Origin: Thalassospira sp.
GTDB taxonomy: Bacteria; Pseudomonadota; Alphaproteobacteria; Rhodospirillales; Thalassospiraceae
Assembly: GCF_002709775.1 (NCBI RefSeq)
Contig: NZ_PAQR01000008.1
Location: 62,001 to 126,000 of the forward strand
Length of the DNA stretch: 64,000 bases
Direction of reading: 5' to 3'
A model generated the notes under the pieces. It had not been told where the DNA came from. It was given only the letters and a program-made list of their open reading frames with translations, and did no database searches. Made by a program: the position numbers and the translations under genes. The first letter of the stretch is position 1. Each line of letters opens with the position of its first letter. Of the stretch, positions 30,140-38,915 are shown one piece after another.

Positions 30140-32044
30140 TTACTCGGCCTGAATAAAATACTGACTTGGGTTGGTCGGCGCAGGTGTCGCATAACTCCAG
30201 GCAGCTGGCATGACCTTGGGAACGTTGTGGAAATCCCGGGCCACCACGCCTTTTCTGTTTGGCGGCAATGCAATTCCCATAACGTAAAACTGATCGGCGC
30301 TGATGTCGAGAATATCGCGCATAAGTTGATTCTGTTTTTCGGCGCTGGCTGTCGCCTTCAACCGGTCATACAGCGCAAACTGGTCGCGGACCTCGCCTGG
30401 CGGGGTAATGGCATTCGGATCATCCGGGTTCAGATACCAGTGCGCCCAACCGGTCGCGAACCAAGATGATTCTGATGACATCGGCAAATAGTTGATCGGA
30501 ATCACCATGGCATCAAGGCCGCCGTCACCACCCCATGCACTGGCGTGGTGGTCGTTGCCTTCGCGAAGGGCGACAAACTCGTCACGCGGCAGGTTGCGCG
30601 CGGTGACATCAACGCCAAGCTCACGCCAATACTGCATCACAGCCTGTAGCATCTCAAACCGGTTCGCACCTTCGGTATCAATCGCAAAGGAAAGCGGCTT
30701 ACCATCCGGGCGCAGCAGGATGCCGTTGGCATCTCTTTCAGTCAGTCCGGCCTTCGCCAGATAGGTCTGGGCCAGCTCAAGATTATAAGCCATGAACTGC
30801 CGGGCCAGCACGGTATGGTATTGCGGGCTTTCCGGGCGCGGTGCCGCCTGATGGGGCACCGCGCCAGGGACAAAGCGGTCAATAATCGCTTCGCGATCAA
30901 TCGCATAGGACAATGCGATACGGAAATCCTTCGACTGGAAGATATCGCGTAACACCGGATCCTTGTCATTGAGGTTCAGCGACAAGGTCAGGACATTCAT
31001 ATCGCTTTCAACCAGTGTAAAGGGCTGCAGGTCGCTGTTCTTTTCCAGAACTTCATCTGCCCGGTTGGTCACATGGCGTTCCTGCATATTGACCTTGCCG
31101 GCAATGGCGGCGTCGCTCGCGGCATCCTTGGACGGCACAAGCGTCATGGAAACCCTGTCGATATAGGGCAACTGGCGACCGGCCGGATCGATTTTCCAGT
31201 AATACGGATTGCGCTTGGCAACCAGCGGATCATCCTCGCCATACACCCCGGTCAGAACCCAGGCATTCAGCGTCGGAACATTCGGATTATCCCAACGTGT
31301 GGGATCATCAATGGTGCCGGGCTGGCCAAACACGTCGATGAATCGTTCTTTCCAGTCGGCAAAGCCCAGTGCCTTGGCCTCGGCATCAGCATTGGCATTA
31401 TATTTCGGCAAAAGCGGTTTCAGGAAATGCGCCGGATAGCTCACCGGCTCAACGCCTTCGGGCCGCGCAAGGGCGGTCGGGAACAATCCGTATGGCTTGC
31501 TGAAACGAAAGGCGACGGTATGCGGGTCAATCGCATCGACCTGAACGGTGTTATCCCCTGATGTCAGCCATTCCGGCACCGTATCGGCAAAGGCCGGGTT
31601 GTTCAGAATGTCTTCATACCAGAACACAATATCGGCTGCGGTAAACGGCGCACCATCGGACCAACGCATGCCCGGACGCAGACGGAAAAAGAACTCGGTC
31701 GCATCGCCGCTCGGCTGGAAAGAAAGCGCGACATTCGGGATGGTCGATGTCCATTGCGGCGTCCAGCGCAGCAGGGGCTCATATCCGATATTGCGGATCA
31801 GAAGGGCGTGGTCGCGCTTGTTGCGCTGGGCCATCTTCCAAGTCCCGCCATAAGTGCCCATCCGATCATTTGGTGTGACGATCATCGGCGTGGTCGGCAA
31901 ACGGTCCTTTACCGGCGGAAGACTTCCGTCCTCAACCTGCTTGGCAAGCTCGGGTGCCTCCCCGAATTCAACGGCGTGCGCGTTGCCAATGCCGGTCAGC
32001 ATTGCCATAACCGCAACAATCAGGATAACAGTATGGTGCCTCAC
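30140..32044 (-). CDS. ABC transporter solute-binding protein, family 5 (peptide/opine-type)
   Basis: Signal peptide VRHHTVILIVAVMAMLTGIGNAHA; RPGMRWSDGAPFTAADIVFWYEDI; ALSYAIDREAIIDRFVPG; GTG start proposed at 32044 (ORF to 32164). Confidence 0.9.
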   Translation of the reverse strand: MRHHTVILIVAVMAMLTGIGNAHAVEFGEAPELAKQVEDGSLPPVKDRLPTTPMIVTPNDRMGTYGGTWKMAQRNKRDHALLIRNIGYEPLLRWTPQWTSTIPNVALSFQPSGDATEFFFRLRPGMRWSDGAPFTAADIVFWYEDILNNPAFADTVPEWLTSGDNTVQVDAIDPHTVAFRFSKPYGLFPTALARPEGVEPVSYPAHFLKPLLPKYNANADAEAKALGFADWKERFIDVFGQPGTIDDPTRWDNPNVPTLNAWVLTGVYGEDDPLVAKRNPYYWKIDPAGRQLPYIDRVSMTLVPSKDAASDAAIAGKVNMQERHVTNRADEVLEKNSDLQPFTLVESDMNVLTLSLNLNDKDPVLRDIFQSKDFRIALSYAIDREAIIDRFVPGAVPHQAAPRPESPQYHTVLARQFMAYNLELAQTYLAKAGLTERDANGILLRPDGKPLSFAIDTEGANRFEMLQAVMQYWRELGVDVTARNLPRDEFVALREGNDHHASAWGGDGGLDAMVIPINYLPMSSESSWFATGWAHWYLNPDDPNAITPPGEVRDQFALYDRLKATASAEKQNQLMRDILDISADQFYVMGIALPPNRKGVVARDFHNVPKVMPAAWSYATPAPTNPSQYFIQAE

Positions 32045-32494
32045 AAAAACCTTCGCCCCCGTGGATTTGTGTGCTTTCTTCGAAAGTATCGCAACAGCTA
32101 CCCAAAAGGGGTGGTGTATTGATCCTTTCAAACTAGTAAGACATGACGACTTGATAAAGTACAAAATTCACAATTCTGCGTTTTTTGTATCGGTTCAGTA
32201 CGCGTGATGATTGCAGCTCTCGAACCGTGATTCGCCTTTAGTCGTACTTTTTGATTTGCCGTTTTTCCCTTCGGACGTCGGATGATCTGTATAAACAGTC
32301 CAACGCCCATCTTTGATTTTTAATTTTTCGGATTCCAGCCTAACACCGCAGACCCGCAGAAATCAAAGTTTCCTTTAATCGAATATAACGAAATACCTTG
32401 TCTGACGGGGACAGAATTCCAGCTGTGGGATTTAAGCCGCGCCCGTCCGACACGATATGTTAGTCTTGCAGAATACGAGACAAGAGTTCTTGCG

Positions 32495-32794
32495 ATGACG
32501 CAATCTTACAAACCCGATCAAACAGATGACGGGCCGTCCTTTTTGCCGGGGCCAAAGCCCTCGGCACCGATCCCGCGCTACGAATCGGGATCGGATCAGA
32601 ATTTGCGTGATCGATTGCGGGCGAGCTCATCGGCGGCATCAAACTTGCCGGCGGAGGTGGATCAGGATGGCTTCAGTGTTGCCGGGGTCGAAGGCATGAT
32701 TGATCGCAAGAAGGCCAATGTCGCGGCCAAGATTGTCGAAACCGACCCGGATCAGGCGCTGCGCGTTATCCGCAACTGGCTGCTCGAAGAATAA
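32495..32794 (+). CDS. Hypothetical protein with FliF C-terminus-like tail
   Basis: 99-aa ORF; C-terminal NVAAKIVETDPDQALRVIRNWLLEE resembles the FliG-binding C-terminus of FliF. Confidence 0.65.
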   Translation: MTQSYKPDQTDDGPSFLPGPKPSAPIPRYESGSDQNLRDRLRASSSAASNLPAEVDQDGFSVAGVEGMIDRKKANVAAKIVETDPDQALRVIRNWLLEE

Positions 32795-32864
32795 TCTTCA
32801 TTTCAATTCCGCACGCAAACATGCGGTTGGTGCCAACCGGCCGTCTGTCGATAATGCTTTGGAT

Positions 32865-34142
32865 ATGCTCCGGTTTTTGTCATGGTTTTGGAAAGACACC
32901 AATGTGGCAAGTATTAAGGGGCGGGCTTTGACCGATTTCAGTAAACTGATCACCGACCAGTTTTGCATCTTTGATCCCGACTATATCGCGCAACAAAAGG
33001 CCTATGCGGCAAAGCTGGAGCCCCTGCAGGAAAAGCTGATTGCCGCCCAGAAAACCGGCAACAGCATGGCCGCCTCTGATCAGCAGATGATCGAATGCAA
33101 ATGGCTTTTGCAATATACCGCCGACTGGAAAACGCTTGCCGCCAAGCTTGATGGCTTTGCCAACTCGCTCGAAAACCCCGATCAGGCATGGGCCGAGAAA
33201 CAGGTCGCCAGCGACGGTTCCTGGGGGCCGTGCTACGACCAATGGTTCCTTAAGGTCGATGCGATGATTGATGCGGTCAATACCCTGGCCGACGAAGGGC
33301 AGGCGCCCGAATATCCGCTGACATTTCTTGCACCAATAGCAACGTCTGAGAAAATGATCGCCTGGCTGGATGGCCAGAAAACATCGCGGATTTTTGCCGA
33401 TGGCCTTGATCGCCGTGATGCGCTGGGGGCTGTGACCGCGGCCCTGTCGCAGATGTGCTTTAAAAGCGAAATCCGCGATTACTTCAAAGCCAACGTGAAG
33501 GGCTTTGATCTGACTGATGACTATATCAGTGCCTATAAATCATGGCTTGATGACTGGCAGGATGGCCAAAGCGGCTATTGGGGCGGCTGGTTTGATACGA
33601 CCGATCAGGGCGTTCTTAAAAGCAATGATCTCAGCCTGACCTTCCACAATATTTCCTATCAGCACGGCAAGGTCGATCTGTGGACGCAGATTTTCAACAC
33701 CACGCTTGCGATCCGCGATGATGCCTATCCGTTCGGCTGGAAGCACAATGGTGATTTCAACAATCACAACAATTACGACGTCACCAAGATTTTTGATCTC
33801 GGCTGGGCAAGTGTCGATGGCACGACCCAGAATGCCGCGTCAAAGGACATTGCGCAGGTGCTGCACTGGTGCCTGACCAAATCCATGACACCCGATGGGG
33901 GCTTCATTGATGACCCGACTTTCTATAACTCGGTCGGGGCGGCCTATTATTACGGTGTCTCGTTCCTTGATCAGGCGGGATATTTCGGCACGACCGCACC
34001 GTTCTGGACCGATAAGCCATTCCCGGATGGACCGGCGCTTTGTTGCAAAATCCAGAAAAAGATAAAATCCGAAGGCCTTGATGATGACGAGGCCAAGGCA
34101 GCGCTTGAAAAGCTTGTCGATGCCTGCGGCAATTGCACGTGA
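32865..34142 (+). CDS. Hypothetical protein, family not recognised (possible alpha/alpha-toroid fold)
   Basis: 426-aa ORF from ATG 32865; Trp/Gly motifs DGSWGPCYDQW and DGQSGYWGGWF; no family recognised. Confidence 0.75.
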   Translation: MLRFLSWFWKDTNVASIKGRALTDFSKLITDQFCIFDPDYIAQQKAYAAKLEPLQEKLIAAQKTGNSMAASDQQMIECKWLLQYTADWKTLAAKLDGFANSLENPDQAWAEKQVASDGSWGPCYDQWFLKVDAMIDAVNTLADEGQAPEYPLTFLAPIATSEKMIAWLDGQKTSRIFADGLDRRDALGAVTAALSQMCFKSEIRDYFKANVKGFDLTDDYISAYKSWLDDWQDGQSGYWGGWFDTTDQGVLKSNDLSLTFHNISYQHGKVDLWTQIFNTTLAIRDDAYPFGWKHNGDFNNHNNYDVTKIFDLGWASVDGTTQNAASKDIAQVLHWCLTKSMTPDGGFIDDPTFYNSVGAAYYYGVSFLDQAGYFGTTAPFWTDKPFPDGPALCCKIQKKIKSEGLDDDEAKAALEKLVDACGNCT

Positions 34143-34240
34143 TGGGCTTTTTTTGAATAATTTGACCTATGTATTGGCGAAGAACGCCATTGTGTCCCCA
34201 TATTAAAGGGTAAGAACAACAACACATAACGAGGTTTCGG

Positions 34241-34600
34241 ATGACGGATCGAAAAGACATTGATCTTGCGAAATTGCGCACCCGGTTGGAGGAACGACGG
34301 GCCGAGATTCTGGCGCATTCCACGCATTCAGAAGACTACCGCAAGCCGGTCGAACTGGATCAGCAGGCAGTCGGTCGTCTGTCGCGTATGGACGCCCTGC
34401 AAAATCAGGAAATGCATCTTGAACAGGAACGCCGCCGCGCGATCGAGTTGGAGCGGATCGAAAAGACCCTCAAGCGCATGGATGACGACGAATACGGTCA
34501 TTGCCATAATTGTGGCGAACTGATCCAGGCCAAGCGTCTTGAGTTTGATCCGACCACCCCGCTTTGTGTCGACTGTGCCGACCATGTGAGCCACGTCTGA
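34241..34600 (+). CDS. DksA/TraR-type C4 zinc-finger protein
   Basis: YGHCHNCGELIQAKRLEFDPTTPLCVDCAD. Confidence 0.92.
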   Translation: MTDRKDIDLAKLRTRLEERRAEILAHSTHSEDYRKPVELDQQAVGRLSRMDALQNQEMHLEQERRRAIELERIEKTLKRMDDDEYGHCHNCGELIQAKRLEFDPTTPLCVDCADHVSHV

Positions 34601-34629
34601 CATTCCGCCGTAAAGACATATCCATGAAC

Positions 34630-34657
34630 GCTGCGTGCAGATTGTTCTGTGCGCAGC
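34630..34657 (+). terminator. Terminator-like hairpin after the DksA-like gene
   Basis: GCTGCGtgCAGA-ttgt-TCTGtgCGCAGC followed by ATTTTCATT. Confidence 0.6.
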
Positions 34658-34704
34658 ATTTTCATTAAAGGCAGGAGCAACGTTTGCCAGCGTTCGGGCA
34701 GAAC

Positions 34705-35430
34705 ATGACAGGACAGATTTCAAAAGGCGGCATTTTGTGCGCGCTTGTGATCGGTCTGTTTATGTTGCTGCTGCTGCTGATCCCCGTACCGGCACGGGCA
34801 CAGGGCAGTTGCGCACCGATCAGCGCGCCCGAAGCTTTTCTTGAATTCAATCACATGGACCCGATGCTTGACCGTCACCGGTCGGTACGCTGGCTTAACA
34901 GTCGTGCGGGCGGAAATCCGCGTTATCTGGTGACGGGCCTCACCGAATATGAAGTGCAGGCGTCATTTGACATGCGCTTTGAACCGCGCGAAGTCGGAGT
35001 TGGCCGTTATTGCCTTGATCCGGTGCGGGTCAATCCCAAGGTCGATGTCGTCAAACATCTGGTCTATGTCGCATCCGAACTTCAGCGCGGCACCTGTGAA
35101 TATGACGTGGTCTATGCCCATGAAGGCGAACACGTCAAAATCAATCAGGGCATGGAAGCCGACATTCGCGCGGCCCTTGATGATCTGGTCAATGATGTCG
35201 TGCAAAAGGTCGGCGCGATGTTCCCGATGCCGGCTGACAATGCACAACGTGCCATGCGGCGTCTGATGTCGGAATATGGTCGGGATTTCAAAAGGCGGCT
35301 GAATGATATTCGCAGGCGCAGTCGGCTCCGCCATGACCAGATCGACACACCGCGTGAATATGAAAAGCTGTCACTTGCCTGTGGTCCGAACTCTGCCTTC
35401 CAGACGACCTTGCAGGAAGCGATGAGATAG
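34705..35430 (+). CDS. DUF922-like secreted protein with putative HExxH metalloprotease motif
   Basis: Signal-like N-terminus LCALVIGLFMLLLLLIPVPARA; VVYAHEGEHVKINQGMEADI. Confidence 0.78.
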   Translation: MTGQISKGGILCALVIGLFMLLLLLIPVPARAQGSCAPISAPEAFLEFNHMDPMLDRHRSVRWLNSRAGGNPRYLVTGLTEYEVQASFDMRFEPREVGVGRYCLDPVRVNPKVDVVKHLVYVASELQRGTCEYDVVYAHEGEHVKINQGMEADIRAALDDLVNDVVQKVGAMFPMPADNAQRAMRRLMSEYGRDFKRRLNDIRRRSRLRHDQIDTPREYEKLSLACGPNSAFQTTLQEAMR

Positions 35431-35448
35431 CTTTGGGAGCGGTTCGGG

Positions 35449-36177
35449 TCAGTCCATGCCGTCTGCGTCTGGGCCTTCAACACCGGCAACCTCACGCAGT
35501 CCCGGCATATCAAGCCCGAAGATATTGCGCGATTTGAATTCCAGCAGGTCCTGACGTCTGAAATCGGCAATGATCCGGCTGGCGGTTTCGGTGGTGATGC
35601 CCAGCATCGCGCCAATATCCTCACGCCCCGGAAGGGTGCAGGTATCGGTCACGTCATCATGCAAAAACAGGCAAAGCCGGGCGACGCGTTCGCGCGCGGT
35701 CCCGGTCGACATCTGGGTCAGCCAGTTATCGGATTCCATCACCGCCTGATGCCAGCGTTTCAGCACCTGTTTGTGCAAACGCGGGCTTTCGTTATCAAGC
35801 TTCTCGATCACCGCAATCGGGATGCGGCACAGTCTGCTGTCCTGAAGCGCTTCGGCATGGTGGGTGAAGCAATCACTGACCAATGCTTCAAGGCCAATGG
35901 TCCCGCCCGGTTTGACAAGGCGCACCACCCGCTGATTGCCATCGGGCAGGTAATGCACAAGTTTCACCAGACCACTGCGCAGGGTAAAGATCGATTGTGC
36001 CTGGTCACCGGCATTATAAAGCGTGTTGCGTTTGGGCAGCGTGATGTCTTCAACCGGCATATGGACAAGTTTCAGATCCTCGTCCGTCAGGTTGTTGAAC
36101 AGGGCAAATTTCCGCACACCGCATTCGCGGCACCGCGCAAGTTCGGGTCGGAATGTGTAGCTTGCTGTATGGTTCAC
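35449..36177 (-). CDS. Crp/Fnr family transcriptional regulator
   Basis: cNMP-binding region (LPKRNTLYNAGDQAQSIFTLRSGLVKL), C-terminal HTH GREDIGAMLGITTETASRIIADFRR; N-terminal CREC only, not a full Fnr cluster. Confidence 0.88.
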   Translation of the reverse strand: MNHTASYTFRPELARCRECGVRKFALFNNLTDEDLKLVHMPVEDITLPKRNTLYNAGDQAQSIFTLRSGLVKLVHYLPDGNQRVVRLVKPGGTIGLEALVSDCFTHHAEALQDSRLCRIPIAVIEKLDNESPRLHKQVLKRWHQAVMESDNWLTQMSTGTARERVARLCLFLHDDVTDTCTLPGREDIGAMLGITTETASRIIADFRRQDLLEFKSRNIFGLDMPGLREVAGVEGPDADGMD

Positions 36178-36345
36178 GCTCTCTACCCATGACGTCGGGC
36201 TGATCTGGGTGGTCGATCACGCCCGGATACGGTCGGAATTGAAAAGTTTAATCAATCCAATCCTGAACCTAATGTACCGTACCAGAATGTGAAATCAATG
36301 CATAGTCATGCTGGTCGGAGCACAACTGTGATCCAGATCGTGATT

Positions 36346-37026
36346 TCAGCCGTTGGAATCAAGGGTGACCAGACCCTTTTCAATGGCGTAGCGCACCAGA
36401 CCGGCCGAACTGTCGATATCAAGTTTGCGCTTGATGTTGCGGCGGTGGGTTTCAACCGTGCGGACACTGATGTCCAGTTCACGGGCAACATGCTTGTTGC
36501 TCGCCCCCTTGGCCAGAAGGCGCAAGACCGTGCGTTCACGCGATGTCAGCGGCACGCCATCGCTGTTGTTGTCTTCGCCATCGCTGATGCGATCAAAGGT
36601 GGAGCTGTATGCTTCCCCGCCATTGGCAACGGTTTCAATCGCACGCACCATGTCGTTTGATGACACGTCTTTAAGGATGAAGCCCTTTGCACCTGCCTGC
36701 TGGGCGGTGCGCAGATATTCCGGGTTTTCATGCATCGACAGGATCACGACCTTGGTGCCGGGCAGGGTTTCACGGAACTTTTCAGCCGCTTCAAGGCCGT
36801 TCATCACCGGCATCGAAATATCCATCAGAACAATATCAGGATGCAGATCGCCCGCCATGGTAAGCGCTTCCGCCCCATTGCCGGCTTCGCCGACGATATT
36901 GATATGTTCAAAGCACTCCAGGCGCGACCTGATGCCATCCATTACAAGGGCATGATCGTCGCAAAGCAAAATCCGCAATGGCCGATCGGTGGAATAAACT
37001 TCATTGGGATTTAGGGCATTGGTCAT
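36346..37026 (-). CDS. NarL/FixJ-type response regulator
   Basis: REC ILLCDDHALVMDGI...DIVLMDISMPVMNG; LuxR HTH LTSRERTVLRLLAKGASNKHVARELDISVRTVETHRRNIKRKL. Confidence 0.95.
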   Translation of the reverse strand: MTNALNPNEVYSTDRPLRILLCDDHALVMDGIRSRLECFEHINIVGEAGNGAEALTMAGDLHPDIVLMDISMPVMNGLEAAEKFRETLPGTKVVILSMHENPEYLRTAQQAGAKGFILKDVSSNDMVRAIETVANGGEAYSSTFDRISDGEDNNSDGVPLTSRERTVLRLLAKGASNKHVARELDISVRTVETHRRNIKRKLDIDSSAGLVRYAIEKGLVTLDSNG

Positions 37027-37077
37027 GGGTCGAACATATTCCTGTGGCGTAGCTATCCGGGGTGTGCTTGGGTCAGA

Positions 37078-38655
37078 TTAACCGCTGATTGCGTCCTCTG
37101 GTAGGGCATTCTGGCTGTTGGCGGGAATAAATGCTGTGATTTTCGTGCCATCGTCGGGTTCGGAGCGCACCGCAAGCCCGCCGCCATGGAACTCCATGCG
37201 TTCGCGCATGTTGCGCAAACCGATGCCGGCGCGCGGATCGCGGTTGCGGATATAGCGGTTGGTTTCAAACCCGACGCCGTTATCGACAATGCGCATGATG
37301 ATGCTCTGGCCTTCGCGCTTGATCGAGATTTTCACAACCGTTGCATCGGCATGGCGTTCGATATTGGTTAGCGTTTCCTGCAGCACGCGATAGAGCGTCG
37401 TCTTCTTGCCGATATCAAGCTGACCATCGACATTGTCGCATTTTACCTCGATCAGGATGCCCGACCGGTCTTGCAGTTCCGCACACATGCTTTCGATTGC
37501 CGGTTTCAGGCCAAGGTCATCAAGTACGGCCGGGCGCAAATCGCGCGAAATGCGTCTGACTTCATGAATGGCGTCCTGCAATCGCTTGGCGGCCTTTTCC
37601 ATCGGCTCCATCGCGTTGTCACGGTTTTGCGTGATCCGCGCAATCGCGGTTTCGACGGAATATTTGACCGACACCAATATCTGGCTGATGCCGTCATGCA
37701 GCTCGCGCGACACCCGAAGGCGTTCCTGTTCCTGCACATCAACAACTCGGTGGGTCAGTTCCTTAAGCTTTGAGTCGGCCAGCTTGCGTTCCGAAAGGGT
37801 GACAACCGTGCCCGAAATCCCCACCAGCAGAACGGCCAGAATGGTGACGCCAATAATGGAAATGGTGGTTTCGCGGATATGGGTGGAAACCTCTGTCTCG
37901 ATCTCGGTGACCTGCTCGGCGATATCGTCGATATAAATCCCGGTCCCGATCATCCAGTCCCACTTATCAAGCATTAGGGAATAACTGATCTTTTCGGTGG
38001 GCTCCCCGGTCGATGGCTTGTCCCAGACGTGGCGCATGAAATCACCACCCTTTTCCGCATTGAAAATCAGGCCCTGAATAACCGTATTGCCATTGATGTC
38101 ACGCAGGTTCCAATAGGTCCGCCCGAGGCGCCAGGGTTCTGGCGGGTCGACCAAGGCCGTGCCATCGCGATCATAAATAAAGAAATAGCCATCCTCGCCA
38201 TAACTCAGGTCTTCGATGATCGCCTTCACACGTTCCTTTGAAACCGCATCAAGCGGGCTTGCCACCGAATAGATGTGATCGATCGAGGCCATCGCGAGCT
38301 CGAGATAGCTTTTAAGCTCATCCTTGCGGGCCTGCAGGATATTGCGTTCAAAGGTCCTGATCTCGGCCTCGGCCAGACGTTCGGCCTGGGCAAAGACCAA
38401 CCAGGAGATCGCAGAAGCTGCAAGAACCAGCGGCAGGATCGAGAGCAGCAAAAACTTTAGTCGAAGATTAAGCTTCGGCATGGGTCTAACCGTTTCGGGA
38501 TTTTCAGTTTTTCTGATCGCGGACAATAGCATATCCGCGCCAAAAGTCGCTGAAAGATCGCGGTTTTCAAGCCACGCGGGTTGAGAAGGTCCGGGCAGCC
38601 TGTTCCATATGGTGAAAAGAAACTGGTCGGGCTTTTCGAAAATTGGTATTACCAA
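37078..38655 (-). CDS. Cache-domain sensor histidine kinase (HisKA_3, NarX-like)
   Basis: Periplasmic Cache pattern (YGEDGYFFIYDRDGTALVDP...), RVSRELHDGISQILVSVKYSVE, GIGLRNMRERMEFHGG. Confidence 0.92.
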   Translation of the reverse strand: MVIPIFEKPDQFLFTIWNRLPGPSQPAWLENRDLSATFGADMLLSAIRKTENPETVRPMPKLNLRLKFLLLSILPLVLAASAISWLVFAQAERLAEAEIRTFERNILQARKDELKSYLELAMASIDHIYSVASPLDAVSKERVKAIIEDLSYGEDGYFFIYDRDGTALVDPPEPWRLGRTYWNLRDINGNTVIQGLIFNAEKGGDFMRHVWDKPSTGEPTEKISYSLMLDKWDWMIGTGIYIDDIAEQVTEIETEVSTHIRETTISIIGVTILAVLLVGISGTVVTLSERKLADSKLKELTHRVVDVQEQERLRVSRELHDGISQILVSVKYSVETAIARITQNRDNAMEPMEKAAKRLQDAIHEVRRISRDLRPAVLDDLGLKPAIESMCAELQDRSGILIEVKCDNVDGQLDIGKKTTLYRVLQETLTNIERHADATVVKISIKREGQSIIMRIVDNGVGFETNRYIRNRDPRAGIGLRNMRERMEFHGGGLAVRSEPDDGTKITAFIPANSQNALPEDAISG

Positions 38656-38657
38656 TT
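38641..38657. promoter_or_regulatory. GntR/PdhR-LldR-type palindromic operator upstream of pyc
   Basis: AATTGGTA-T-TACCAATT perfect palindrome; consistent with the FadR/PdhR-subfamily core TTGGTnnnACCAA. Confidence 0.55.
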
Positions 38658-38671
38658 CGTGAGATCATGCT

Positions 38672-38701
38672 TTGACAGGGAGAGGGCAATGCGCATATAC
38701 C
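38672..38701 (+). promoter_or_regulatory. Candidate sigma70-type promoter for pyc-glcDEF
   Basis: TTGACA - 18 bp - TATACC. Confidence 0.4.
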
Positions 38702-38915
38702 AGAACCGTCGCCTGCCCACCGGGCGCCGAAAGCTCTGGATGCATTGCACAAGATCTCCGCGTGCCGGCATCCCGTATCGCCACAAAAGGTATGGCGTTG
38801 CAGGCATCCCCGCACCGCAACGCATTCAAGGACCATATCGTGGCGTTTCACTAGGTTTTGGCAGGCGCGCACAGGCACGTTCCTGCCAGGAAAATGTGGT
38901 AGGAGCCCGGTGTCC

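Noticed and set aside
36178-36345. Fnr box near the Crp/Fnr gene (TTGAAAAGTTTAATCAA)
   Set aside because: Half-sites are spaced too far apart and the left half deviates from TTGAT; not supportable.
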